Source of the DNA: Leptasterias polaris
Taxonomy: Eukaryota > Echinodermata > Asteroidea > Forcipulatida > Asteriidae
Assembly: GCA_037783415.1 (NCBI GenBank)
Contig: JAZGTN010000196.1
Coordinates: 62,001-126,000 of the forward strand
Direction of reading: 5' to 3'
Length of the DNA: 64,000 nt
Shown: positions 10,985-22,347 of the stretch, piece after piece
Numbering within the stretch: the stretch's first letter is position 1
Layout: each line of letters begins with the position of its first letter
Notes under the pieces: model-generated
Databases searched by the model: none
What the model saw: the letters and a program-made list of their open reading frames with translations, nothing else
What the model was told of the DNA's origin: nothing
Position numbers and translations under genes: made by a program

Positions 10985-13900
10985 TATTAGGTGTTCAGGC
11001 CTTACGCCCGAACAACTCTTTGTTATTGTTTTTTTTTTTTAGGTGTTCGGGCCGAGAAGCCTGAACAACTCTTTGTTATTGTTCGGTTTTTTCTTTTTTT
11101 TTCTTTTAGTTTTTCTTTTTCTTCTCGATGGGCTTGAAAATTTGCATGTAGTTACAGTATAACTAAACTTTCAGTTTTTGTCATGTGACAAAAACAAGGT
11201 GTTCGTGGACAGTGATTCAATGAAAAGGTAACAACATTATACCTTATCAATTCAATGCCTGGTTCAGGAGTTTTGAATTTTTAAAATTTAAACACCAACT
11301 TCCGGTTCGCAACGTATAAAAGGTCAAATAGGGGTCACTATTTGTGTAGCGCGTGATAAATTTATTAAGACCTTTTTGATGGATGGATTGTAAAAATCCA
11401 ATATTTGGTTCAGAAGTTATGATTTTTTCAAATATAAAGTTTCAACTTCCGTTTTGAACCGGAAGGTGATGTCAAATGAGGTCACACTTAATGGCGTTGG
11501 TGATGTCTTTTGAGTTCTTTCTTTTGACGTATAGATGATAAAAATCAATCATGTGGTTTAGGATTTTTTATTTTTCAAATATTGTATGGATATAATACTG
11601 TATGGATTTTAATAGGTTTTCTTTTATTGTTCAGCGCCCAGGAGCATGTTTACATGGATAGGCGCTATTTAAATTTTCTTTATTATTATTATTATTATTA
11701 TTATATCAATTTCCAACTGTAACTGAAAGTCAAGATCAAACGAGGTCGCATATTGTGTAGCACTTGATAAGTCTATTAAGACCTTTCAGATGATGCATAG
11801 ATTGAAAAAATCAAATGTATGGTTCAGATGTTATGATTTTTTTTTTAATATAAAATTTAAACTTCCGTTTTGAACCGGAAGACAATGTCATCAGGTCACA
11901 AATTATAGCGTTAGTAATGTTTTTCAAAGCCTTATCTGACGACGTTCAGATAATAAACAACTAATTCCTGGTTTTGGAGTAATGTTTTTTTCAAATAATT
12001 AATTGTATCTTCCTGTTTAACCGGAAGTCAAGGTTAAATGGTAAATGTTGTGTGTCGTTTCTTAAGTTGTTACATACCTACCCAATGACGTATAAATAAA
12101 TAAAAAAATCAAATGTGTGGTTGAGAAATTATTTTTCTTGGAAACATTTAATTTCAACCTCCGGTTTGAACAAGAAGCCAAGTTTAAACTGATTTCATTT
12201 GTGTAGATCTTGATCAGTTCATTAAAACCTTTCAGCTGATGTATGACTTGTAAAAATATGACGACGTTCAGATAATAAACAACTAATTCCTGGTTTTGGA
12301 GTAATGTTTTTTTCAAATAATTAATTGTATCTTCCTATTTAACAGGAAGTCAAGGTTAAATAGTAAATGTTGTGTGTCGTTTCTTAAGTTGTTACATACC
12401 TACTCAATGACGTATAAATAAATAAAAAAATCAAATGTGTGGTTGAGAAATTGTTTTTCTTTGAAAAATTTAATTTCAACCTCCGGTTTGAACAATAAGA
12501 AGCCAAGTTTAAACTGGTTTCATTTGTGTAGATCCTAATCAGTACATTAAAATCTTTCAGCTAATGTATGACTTGTAAAAAAAACCTATAATTATGTGAA
12601 CCGGAGTAACGTGTTTTTCAAATATTAGATTAATTATCTGAGGGTGTGCATTGTTTCTTGTAATATCAATGCCAATGTATTCCTACTTGTAGTTTTGGTG
12701 CGAGACGTTGTTCATTATCACTGAACTATTGCGATTCTCCGCTATGCACTCAGCGCTCAAAAGAGCGCTGTTGGGGATTCCCCCCCAAAAAATTTGCGCC
12801 ACACCACACACGTACAGTCAGCGCTTGCACTGCATGTAACGTATATAGCGCGTTGTCGATCAAAATGGGGAAAAACGTAAGGGTCAACAGGTGTGCTTTT
12901 ACGTCCTTTTTCGACCGGATAGTAAGATCAAAATTTTGTTATCTCAGTGCAAAAGTTTAAGAGGGATTGCTCTTCTAAAATCTGATACAATAATTATGCT
13001 GAAGTGATCAATAGTTTTAAAGATATGAATAAGATAAGATATTATGAAATTTTCAACTTCCAATAACAACCGAAAGTAAGTTAAAATATTGTATGGTTTC
13101 TGTGAAGCGTTTGTCAAACTCTTAACGATCTATCCGATGATGTGTAGATTGTCAAAATCCAAATTATGGTTTTTGAGTTATAATTTTTACAAATATTAAA
13201 CTTTGATTTAATGTAATTCAATGCCCGATGACGTAATTAAGTATGTGTTGTCTTGATACTAAGGTTCAACTATCTGTGGAGTTTCATTGTTCAATTCTAT
13301 CTTAATCTTGAGTTATTCCGTAGATAAGCTCGAAAGTTGTTTTTTGGAAGAAAAAAAACGAAGGCGAACTTCGACCTAGGGTAACGACCCGGAAGTTAAG
13401 GTCGTACGATTTTGGCGTTAACTTTTCAAATGTTGCCCCAGTCTTGGTCTATCATATGCCAAAACTTTGAACATCATAGCTTTCATATTCGTTGAGATAC
13501 AGCAAAAAGCAAATGGTCACTTTTCAACTTTAAAAACCTTGTAATTCGACACCTGATGACGTCATCATGACGTAATGACAACTGTGCCGTCTTCGTAATG
13601 AGGTTCAATTATCTGATGAATTTCAAGGTTCAATACAGTTTCAATCTTGACTTATGCTGTAGAGAAGAGTTGCGTGGAAGAAGAAGATGGAGAAGAAACT
13701 AGAAATCTAGAGTTTGTGGACAAACTCAGGGTTTTCGGCTCGAACGAAATAAAGTGACTGCGTAAATAAAAATAGGAAAATTAATGTGTGAAGGTTTTTT
13801 GTCTAATTGTGCTGTGCTGACGGGCAAAATATTTATTTGTACCTCTTGTTGATCTCTGTGCAAAATCATAGCCTAAAGGTTGTCATATGAAACTTCAACT

Positions 13901-14142
13901 TTCGGTTTTGACAGGGAAAGGTCAAATGGGGTCACACTTTGTACAAAGTATCTAAAATTGCCCAAGAGCTTTAAATTGTGTTTTTTTAACTGTTTTCAGC
14001 CTGCTGCTAGAGGGCGCTTTTGATTTATGTGACGTAAACCAGACACTTGCCAGATCACAACATAGTTAAAAACAACTCAAAAAAAATTCCCACTTTCAAG
14101 TTACTGGGCATTTCCGGTTTCGACCGGAAGTAGAGGTCATGT
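10985..14142 (-). repeat. Large modular dispersed repeat, reverse orientation
   Basis: Read on the minus strand, this region repeats a module about 130-320 bp long. A phrase of the type AAATCATAACTTCTGAACC is followed by a short body, a GTGACC/TTGACC phrase and a CCGGAAGT or CCGGTT pair. It matches the plus strand of 60344-64000 in reverse complement; for example 13560-13690 corresponds to 60398-60520, and 12640-12800 to 62880-63070. Two tandem copies of about 322 bp lie at 11938-12259 and 12260-12581. Hairpins of the AGGTGTTCGG family lie at 10989-11017 and 11041-11070. A TGACGTCA palindrome lies at 13557-13564. No coding capacity is visible, so the element is probably non-autonomous. Confidence 0.85.
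10989..11070 (+). repeat. Two hairpins of the AGGTGTTCGG family
   Basis: At 10989-11017 and 11041-11070 the sequence AGGTGTTC(A/G)GG...CC(C/T)GAACAACT can fold into stems of about nine base pairs. Each is followed by CTTTGTTATTGTT and a T run, the same arrangement as at 51750, 55203, 57249 and 60313. Confidence 0.85.
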
Positions 14143-15549
14143 GAGGTAAGATTTGGAAGTGGATCAAAACTAAAATAGCATAGTAAATTATGGTTTGTCA
14201 TTGGAAGTAAATTTCAAAAAGGTTTTCTTGATATAAAGTATATGTTCATGCTCATTCGCTGCGCTCATACACTAATATTGATAGTAAGTACCACTAGACA
14301 ATTAATCTTCTTGCATTTGATATCTTGATCATATTCTTATTTTTAAAAGGAACCAAGAGAAGTTTAAACCAGAGGGGGTGCAAAGGATGGGGAGAGAAGC
14401 AGAAAGAGATCAAGTGTTACTTACCAAAGACCTGGTGATGCCTGGCGTAGCAAAGACTGCACAGATAACTTCAACCAGATCAAACTTCAATAGTGAAAAG
14501 GTGAAAGATGGTAGAAATTTGAGCTTCTTTTAGAATCAGGATTTCAAATATCAGACAAGAAATGAGAGCAATGAATACGAAAATGCACTGAAGTTTACCA
14601 ACACATTTGGAATAATCGTCATTAGGGCAACTAACAAAGCGCCTACGTAATAACCTGTGTGTTAAAATGTATTGAGGGGCATTGTCTCGTTCTGGGTTTC
14701 CCAACTTATGTCACGTGAGCAGCTGCATCAATCAAGTCATTCAAATCAACCAATCAGTTTGTATAGTTTTAGTTTAGATTTGTTTTATCTGGCATTTTTC
14801 TGTTGCCCTTATTGATTAATCATTTGTAGTTCACAAAGTGTACGTTATTTCCCATAAACATTTTGTTGGACTTTGAAGATTTGTGTACTTGAACTTTGAA
14901 TGTTTAAATAGAAGATTATGCCGAGGTTCAAGAGGATTGATCTGGCTGGTGCATTGGTCCCCTGTTGTAGGTTCATCCCACTAACTGTGTAGAAAGGGAG
15001 CTTTTAAAGAAAGTTATTAAATCAGGGACCCTACACAGTTAAAAATATTTAAGCAACTTGTTTAAAATGTTAAACAACCGCTGGTTAACCAGGGCACATG
15101 AACAACTGTTGTTCAAACTGTTGAACAACCTGGGTTGTTTAGAGTTTAAACATCAGGTTGTTCAAAATTTTAAACAATCTTTTAAACAACTACTTTTAAA
15201 CAACTGGGGTTGTTTAAAGATGGTTGTTTAAAGGGCCTATGCAATGCATTTTTTTATTAGTTAAAGTCATAAAGTGATCCTACCTGAACAAATATTTACC
15301 CATTAAACCTTTGGTTTCACCGCGTTTATGCCATTAAAAAAATAAAAACATATTTTAGGGGTGCCCAGCACGCCCCGCCCATTCCCTCATTATCATAAGA
15401 ATGTGTGACGTAGACTAGGGAGATTGGCTCATCGGCTCACTTCCTGGTTCTACGTGTTGTGCGTCACACGCATACTGTACCGTGTGAAGTTTCTAAAAGT
15501 TTCTTCAGTTTGTCGCTGCCTCATCAAAAAAATAGGGCATTTATTCAGA

Positions 15550-15795
15550 ATGCCACCGACCTGTGTTGTTGCTGGTTGCAGCAACACCACTAAGGATGGT
15601 TTCAGTCTCCATCGTTTTCCCTCTGACCCAAAATTTCGAAGAATTTGGACGGCGAAAGTCAAGCTGACTCGGGCAAAGTGGTCAGGGCCAACCGAGCACT
15701 CGGTCATCTGTTCCGTGCATTTTGAGACATCGTCGTCGCCTCTCTCTGGCTCGTACATGTATGGCCGAACCCCTAGCTCCTCATTTCTTTCATAA
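15550..15795 (+). pseudogene. THAP-domain transposase fragment
   Basis: The chosen start is the ATG at 15550; the frame upstream to 15424 is open but does not look like protein. The first 58 or so residues form a THAP zinc-coordinating DNA-binding module: C-x4-C (CVVAGC), then HRFP, then FRRIW, a W in AKWSG, and C-x2-H (CSVH). The closing AVPTF-type box of a THAP domain is missing. The frame runs for another 20 residues that do not resemble THAP, to a stop at 15793-15795. In family terms this is the DNA-binding end of a transposase that would recognise the element's own termini. The catalytic part has been deleted. It lies within the TTAA element, so it is not a host THAP gene. Confidence 0.8.
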
Positions 15796-15882
15796 TCACT
15801 GTCAGCCTCACTACTTAAATCCGAAGAATTAGTCCCCTGAAAATTCTTCATCTACTGCTGAAAATGATGAAGATTCGGCCAT
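15729..15882 (-). pseudogene. Acidic N-terminal gene fragment opposing THAP
   Basis: On the minus strand, a start at 15882 opens a serine- and acid-rich stretch (MAESSSFSAVDEEFSGD) that stops after 17 codons. A second minus-strand frame beginning at 15851 continues in the same style (SSDLSSEADSDYERNEELG) and ends near VRPYMYEPERGDDD. The pieces look like one N-terminal region broken by a frame change. A short RPY-x-(Y/F)-EP motif preceded by acidic residues is familiar from proteins with the P2X7-like C-terminal zinc domain often carried by invertebrate transposons, but here only the leader remains, so this is tentative. It abuts the THAP piece at about 15725-15745. Confidence 0.5.
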
Positions 15883-16264
15883 GTTCGTCTTTTTATATGA
15901 CGTCCGTCGTAGTGATTGAATGTACAATGCGTTGTGTGTACTGTAGGAATTTCCGCGATCCGTGTGTGCATGTACACGTAGCGCATGCATCAGCTGCCAC
16001 ATTAGCATGGTACCCACAACATATTCTTGGTACCAGACCATTCTGAATTGCTTATGAACTCTCCGCAGTCTACGTCACGAACAGCGCCCCCGCGCGGCGT
16101 AAAAAATAAGGAATTTAATTAATAAAAATAATTATTGCAAATTTTAAACATTTTACACTACTCACACAAATTTTTTTTTTTATTATTGTATACAGAAAGT
16201 AAAAATAAACTACAAAAAATAAATTTCTAAATTGTGAAAAATAAGTATTGCATAGGCCCTTTAA

Positions 16265-18574
16265 ACAACCTGTGTTGTTTAGAGTTTAAACATCTAGTTG
16301 TTCAAAATTTTAAACATTTTCTTAAACAACTCCCTTTAAACAACCTCCAGTTGTTTAAAATAACTTTGGTTGTTTAAATGAGGTTGTTTAGTACGTACTA
16401 GCAGTACTTCATAAAAATTGTAATTTTAAAAGGCGAAATTACACTTAACAATTGTCACACAGAAACGTACTTGAGTTAGCAACTCTGCAAAAAATTTTCC
16501 ACAATACTTCTTTACATCCAAATGTTTTACGAGACATTGTGTGGTGGTTCTATTGGTCTAAATAATGTATAATGTGTGATCATGTATAGTTGCAGTAACT
16601 TTTTGACAGCCAATAATCAATCGTTTTCTATGGAATTATCGACTATTACACTGAAAGTCAAACAAACATTTTAAGCTTCATGTCTGCTAAAACCATGGTT
16701 TTTACCTGTGTCAAACAGCAGTTTGTTCGTCTACTACAGCCTTGAATAGCTCTAATTCCAAACGAGAAACGTTGGGTCCACAAATATATGTGAATATTTT
16801 TTGTTCGCAATTTCCATACTGTAATTTCTGTACATTACCTTTGGGTCTGTAAATTAATTATTTTTTCCACAACCACATATTGTAATTTTTATAAGCATTT
16901 CAATATCATGTCTTTAAAATGATACATTTCCCTTTTCAGATAAAGTTCCATTTTAAGAAACAAATTCAGTCCTTCGGTCTTAAAAACACCTAAGTTTCCT
17001 AATACATGTATTAAAAAGGTGTTCATTGTGATAATTGCTGAAAGAGAGTATCATCTTGAATAATAAGGCCTATAGAGAATAGACCAAGGTTTTTCATTTT
17101 TTTCTAGCCAAGGCATCTGTTTCACAGTTATTACCACATTGTTGTATTTCTTTTGTGAACCTTTTTTTGCACTCAACTATTTGAAACATGAAATAATTTT
17201 TTTTAAACCTTAATAAAGTTGCTGCTTTTGCCAACGCTTGGAATTTAATAGCCTGTCTTTTCCTGATAACAAACATCTGGGGAAGATGCGCCGATCATAC
17301 AGCCATGATGTAAGGTTGTGATGACTGTGTCTTGTCGATAGTTCTCAAGTAATGTCATATCAGTCCCCTCCTGTAAAAATAATAATAATATTTATATTGC
17401 GCCCCTTACATACAAAATGATCAAAGGCGCAGACACATGTTAAAAAGCACAGAATGGAAGAAAACGACAAAGAAAAAAGACTGATCACCAAGCCAGTGCC
17501 CAAACAAAAGTAAAAAATGTGAAAAAACATGTTGAAGAAATCTGACAAAATTAGGATATAATATGTGTTTGACTCATGTCTATATGTAATAGAGTCAAAC
17601 TCCATATGTCAAGAAATATGGACATTAGAATGCCCAAACAAATAAAGTATCAAAACAGTGTACCTTTATTCTTTAACAGCTCCAAAAAGAGAGAATTTCT
17701 CCAGATTTCTTGTCCCAGCAAGTGCGAGGGCTAGGGCATGCAGCTAGGCATTCCAGTCTCTATACACAGTGAGTTGGGCTAGCCTGCCAGTAACAAAATA
17801 AAGTAGGCTGAACGTTAAACAAATAACAACAAGAAACTCTCCAAGTCTGTCTTATGAAGTTATGTAAGCCATGAAAGATGAATGATCAGATCAAATAATA
17901 AATACCTTAAAAATAGGCATATATTTCTTAGGGCTAGGCCTTCCACATCTTCTGAACTACAGCTACACAGTAACTATCTACAAACAACAAGTCTTCGCTG
18001 AACGGCTTTTGTCGGTTTGACTACATGTACACGTATTCGACATTGCAGTCGATAAGTATGCACACAGGACGTTTGTGTACACACAAGCCCTAAACTTTGT
18101 AACCTTTGACCCTTTGAATTTGAAGCGCAATGATTGTTCATACAATAATACAACAAAACAGCACAGTCGTGATTCTTGCAGCTGTAAATTATAAGCTGAA
18201 ATTTTTAGGTAAGCAGATGACTTCGACGGCAGTGGTAGGCCCATGTATACAACAGTATTATTTCATTCATCCCCATAAAAAGCTCAGCCCAGGAGGCGGG
18301 GTGTAAGTATAGTACAGTAATCCTGTACTTTCGCCCACATTTTTTATTTATTTTTTACTCTAGTTTAAAGGACAACAAACCCGTAATGAAGAACGAAAGT
18401 GGAAAGTTCTTGTCAGATTTCTTGAAACAATAGATATATGACATCAAATGTCGAATAACTTACCTCTAAATGTGTCAAAACCCCAATCTGCCAGGATTTC
18501 CAGAACTCGTTGTCCGCCGCCATGACATGAGATACAATCGGCGGGAAATACATCACGTGACGACGCTTGACGTA
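16265..18574. other. Interior of the TA transposon, no gene seen
   Basis: Beyond the left GTTTAAAC motif cluster this interior is AT-rich and shows no transposase or other recognisable domain in any frame; the longest open frames are 60-88 codons and look random. At about 17372-17412 the phrase AATAATAATAATATTTATAT followed by TGCGCC resembles the complement of a SINE tail (compare GCGCTATATAAGAAG at 28537-28551), so a SINE remnant may lie here. Confidence 0.55.
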
Positions 18575-19556
18575 ATTTTAAACAATGTTTAAACATAACT
18601 CATTCACTCTATTGCGTTTTAAACAGCACGTGTTTAAATAATAAGAATTCTTTCTGAGCAACGTTGTTTAAAGTTTTAAACAATTCATTTTAAACAGCGT
18701 TTTTACTGTGTAGCTGGTGATAATGAGCAAGCTCATTGACACTTTGGTTTTGTAGAGTCCTGGTCGATCAATCCTTCGTAAAAAGTGAAATAAAACAACT
18801 CCCTCCCATGCTCAATCACACACAGCTCTGTGTTGCAGTCACCCTGTGGACACATTCCTTTGTTCTATACACTTAAGGAAAATCCTATTCCTCAACACTG
18901 TAAATAACACTGTGGATGTGTGTAAGTCCACATAGGTTTTTTTAGTCCCTACATTATGTGGATCTCTTTTGTTCTCAGGTTTGAACTTCTTATGTAGGGT
19001 TAAAACATGCACACATGTCTGGTTAATTTTCACATGGAAGTTTGAATCTGAAAGAGGCTTCAGGCACTCAATTACCCAAAGTATACCCTGTATTTAAATA
19101 TGTATTGTTATGTCTTTCTAAGTTTACATCCAAAATATAATCTTATACTATTAAAAACACTTCAGACTCTAGTGAATGTAGGGTCCACTGCGTGGGCTAC
19201 AATTAGCAGAATAAAAGCTGCTTTAACAATTACAAGCAGTTGTGAAAAACAAAATCTGAAGTAGGGTGTCTGGTATTTGAAGTGGAAATAAAATACTGCT
19301 GAGGGGGGGGGGGGGGGGAATTGTTGAAGATAAGGACTCATTGTGAGTGGCAAACTTTTCGGTAGATACACAAATGTATATAAAATGTGAATCATCAGGA
19401 ACCTAGTTTGCCAAGATGCATTTCCCCACGTTTTCAGCTGTTAAGTAAAGGACTCTGTCACACAGAACCAAATGTTTGTTTTAGTTGAGAATTTTTAATA
19501 AAGGCGTTTTGTCAGCTCAAAACTAAAACAAAAATAAAACAATTATATGATTTATT

Positions 19557-19817
19557 CCCCCTTAATCTATCTGCAGATAGTATCCAGGGGGACTGAGAGT
19601 ATCTTGATAAGGGGATGTGGGAGGTGTATAAATGGTATACTATCACAACAGCAGGCATTGTATTATTCTGACTTGGGGGTTGGGGGGGGGACTCCCCCTC
19701 AATCTATCTGCAGATAGTTCCCAGGGGAACTGAGAGTAGCTTGATAAGGGGATGTGAGAGGTGTATAAATGGTATACTATCACAACAGCAGGCATTGTAT
19801 TATTCTGACTTGGGGTT
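19557..19817 (+). repeat. 137-bp tandem duplication in copy A
   Basis: Two adjacent copies begin with CCCCCTTAATCTATCTGCAG at 19557 and the near-identical CCCCCTCAATCTATC at 19694. Copy B of the segment has only one (from 26871), so the doubling happened after the segmental duplication. Confidence 0.9.
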
Positions 19818-20110
19818 GGGGGTTACAAGATAAAATTTGATGAGTTGTATGACTGCTATAGGCCTAGCGGTTCCAGGGTGGATAGTCAATATTAGGTCCC
19901 TGCTGTATTGGAAGTTGACAAATGATTCGCCTCGGGAACTTGGTTGTCAACTCTCATTACCAAGGGGAGCTAACATCGACTGTTAAGCAAAGATGAGCAG
20001 GATACCAGTCACAAATGGTGCATATGACATGTTAATTTGGCCGGTAACATTATTCCACTAATCATCATTTTGTGGTGCTTAGCTACATTTTGTGCTGAAG
20101 CAGCTCTATG

Positions 20111-20428
20111 AAATAGGGCCCTGATGGTTAATGGACCAGTGAGAATTTAGCTAAATAGGGCCCTGATGGTTAATGGACCAGTGAGAATTTAGCTAAATAG
20201 GGCCCTGATGGTTAATGGACCAGTGAGAATTTAGCTAAATAGGGCCCTGATGGTTAATGGACCAGTGAGAATTTAGCTAAATAGGGCCCTGATGGTTAAT
20301 GGACCAGTGAGAATTTAGCTAAATAGGGCCCTGATGGTTAATGGACCAGTGAGAATTTAGCTAAATAGGGCCCTGATGGTTAATGGACCAGTGAGAATTT
20401 AGCTAAATAGGGCCCTGATGGTTAATAT
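20111..20428 (+). repeat. 42-bp minisatellite, copy A (seven units plus partial)
   Basis: Units of 42 bp (AAATAGGGCCCTGATGGTTA...ATGGACCAGTGAGAATTTAGCT) repeat with almost no variation. Starts of the GGGCCCTGATGG box fall about every 42 bases from 20115. The paralogous array at 27285 has more units. Confidence 0.95.
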
Positions 20429-20481
20429 GTGAGGTATAGGAATACTTCATATAAATATGAGGCTGTTTAATTTGTTCTTAA

Positions 20482-21399
20482 CCCTTTCGCCCCGTGGGGC
20501 CCGCAGCGCGGGCCACAAATTTGTGACATCGCGTCCGTGAGGCCCGCACTGCGGGCCCTATTTATTTCCCCTTGTATGGGCGCCCTCTCATGGATATAAA
20601 TAACATTTATTGTCACTGGTACCTGTGAATGGTATTTTGAATGATTTGCAATACAAAATACGTAGGTTACCAGTCTTTTGAAGCATTATGATGCCGTTTT
20701 GCATGGAGGTATTGTGAGGGCGCTCTGAAGCTTGGCTCTTTGTTCAAGAGATGGCGCACCATCATGGCGAAGCCTCAGGATCTCGGACAAAACGCAAGAC
20801 AGCAGAACAACATAGAAACTTGTTTATGGGAGACGAAGACAGCAACAATGATCGATTTGACATAGGGCATGAGTCAGGATCGTCTAAAGATGAAGTTCAG
20901 AATGATTCAGAATGGGAATTTGAGAGCGAAGACGAGCAAAGTGCAGAAATGCATGCACAACAACCAATATGCAGCCAACGGAGGTTTTTACTATAATGAT
21001 TTGCACTTTGTAAATCTAAAAAGTGGCCAAGACAAACAAGGTGTGATATTTTAAAAACTTTGTTGCTGCTCATTGTGTGTATTGACCCTGTCTTTCAGAT
21101 AAAACAAATAAAAATTTGAAAAAATTACACTAAACACACCTTTGTGTCGATTTGTTTACATTTGTTTGCATAAATTATAATTTATTGGAAAAAATTAGCA
21201 TAAATATGACCTGAATTTTTCAATAAAGTAGATTTTTTGGGGGGCAAAAACAAAGCTACACATGTCCCCATCTGTTCCCAGTTGAATTTGAATACCTACC
21301 TCCAATAGTTTTCCTGTAAATCACATTTGTTTGAGACTGTGCAGAAATGCATGTAAAGCACCCAGGATGCAGCCAACAATAGGCCCAGTAACGAAAGGG
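20482..21399 (+). mobile_element. piggyBac-like element, 918 bp
   Basis: The element starts CCCTTTCGCCCC and ends with the complement of CCCTTTCGTTACTGGGCC. TTAA flanks it at 20478-20481 and 21400-21403. Copy B keeps the empty TTAA at 27725-27728, confirming both ends. Just inside the left end are two GC-rich palindromes (GGGCCCGCAGCGCGGGCC and a GGCCCGCACTGCGGGCC relative). It contains an N-terminal coding remnant but no catalytic domain, so it is non-autonomous. A short stretch around ATGCATGCACAACAACC near 20949 is echoed near 21347 (GCAGAAATGCATG...ATGCAGCCAACA), perhaps a trace of the deletion that shortened it. Confidence 0.85.
20751..20996 (+). pseudogene. Acidic N-terminal remnant of a piggyBac-type transposase
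   Basis: An 81-codon frame starts with ATG at 20751 (MAHHHGEASGSRTKRKTAEQ). A basic patch is followed by a long acidic stretch (about residues 28-66, rich in D, E and S). The acidic leader is typical of piggyBac transposases, in which it precedes the catalytic domain. None of the catalytic DDD region follows; the frame ends in QRRFLL. The identification rests on the acidic leader plus its position inside a TTAA element with CCCTTTC termini, not on a catalytic motif. Confidence 0.6.
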
Positions 21400-22347
21400 T
21401 TAATAATGGCACAGATGTTAGAAATGCAATTTTGTCTTTGTTTATTTGTATGATTAATTCTTATGTAATTTTTTATTAGTAGTCAGGAATTTTAAAATGA
21501 TCATAATTTGTTTGATTTAGTGAGGTTTGCAGTAACACCATGTACAAGAAAAACCACTCTGTATGTTGTGGTGGTTCTGAAAAGAACCTGTGGTGTAGTT
21601 CTTATCTGAACCACCACAACCTAGAGATATCCATGTACATCAAACTTCACTCAAGATTGAGTCCCAATCATGCACAGTTTCAAATCCTATTGATTATTTT
21701 ATTATAAAGTGTCTGACAATTGCCTTACAGTATTGATTTTTGTTCCATAACTTGCAATTTTGTAAACATTTGTAGACTTCTGTCCACACCTGTTTCAGGC
21801 CTGGAATTTCATGGAGACAGCAGAGGCCATGGACTTATTTGCCCTGGTCTTGGCCCTGCTGCTCCTTCAAAAGCTTCCCATAGACTTCTAACTGAAGTTG
21901 CCTTTGCAAAATAAATATGTCCTTGCCCTCACAAAGATGAAATTCCAGGCCTGCTGTTTTCCTTTGTTCATGTTATTGTTTGTGATTAAGGACTTGATGG
22001 TTATTTGGGATTACCACTACATTTTTGTCATACCCTAAGGTAAATTTGGTTGGAAATTGCTATCAATTACTTAATAAAACATAATCTATGTTTGGGAGTG
22101 AGTGATTTTCTTTGATGCAGTGAATTGATTTTATCAGTAGGTGTGAGGGTACAAGAGTCTAAGATGTGACATTCTAAAAATGTGTTTACTGTCAATGCAT
22201 TACACAATTGTAATGAGATATCATCTTTATTGTTTTTCTGCCTTTCACCTCTGACTTTGGCTTGATGCTTGTACCGATCTACGAGCCTTGCATGCTGATT
22301 GGGATTTCAGTCCTTACCTCATTGCATGGGTTTCCTTGTTTGTGCTA

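Larger units (their letters stand above)
15232..16260 (+). mobile_element. Kolobok-like element nested in the TA transposon
   Basis: The termini are AGGGCCTATGCAAT and its complement. TTAA flanks both sides (15228-15231 and 16261-16264), inside the TTTAAACAAC motif cluster of the host transposon. TTAA targets together with a THAP domain are typical of Kolobok transposons; piggyBac also uses TTAA but usually lacks THAP. At 1029 bp the element is far too short to be autonomous. It retains pieces of two genes facing each other, THAP on the plus strand and an acidic N-terminus on the minus strand, joined at an internal deletion. Confidence 0.75.
15034..18710. mobile_element. 3.7-kb DNA transposon with TA target duplication
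   Basis: The termini are inverted: CACAGTTAAAAA at the left and the complement of CACAGTAAAAAC at the right. They are flanked by TA at 15032-15033 and 18711-18712. The empty site is preserved in copy B, where CCCTAGCTGG reads straight through at 26013-26022, which proves the boundaries. Both ends carry clusters of a palindromic GTTTAAAC/TTTAAACAAC motif (15040-15231, 16265-16395, and 18575-18700), plausible binding sites for its transposase. No transposase gene is visible, so it is non-autonomous. The TA target would fit a Tc1/mariner-type element, but the superfamily is unproven. Confidence 0.85.
14143..22347 (+). repeat. Segmental duplication, copy A
   Basis: After removal of later insertions, this segment matches 25163-29157 almost base for base. 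It includes the phrase GCTCATTCGCTGCGCTCATA near 14250, a G16 tract at 19303-19318, a 42-bp minisatellite, and a single copy of the 77-bp sequence amplified in copy B (22270-22347). The insertions unique to this copy are a TA-target transposon (15034-18710) and a TTAA-target transposon (20482-21399). One 137-bp stretch is tandemly doubled here (from 19557) but single in copy B. I found no host coding region in either copy. Confidence 0.9.

Noticed and set aside
15424..15795. Possible host THAP gene
   Set aside because: It lies inside an element with inverted ends and TTAA duplications, lacks the rest of any known THAP protein, and is broken.
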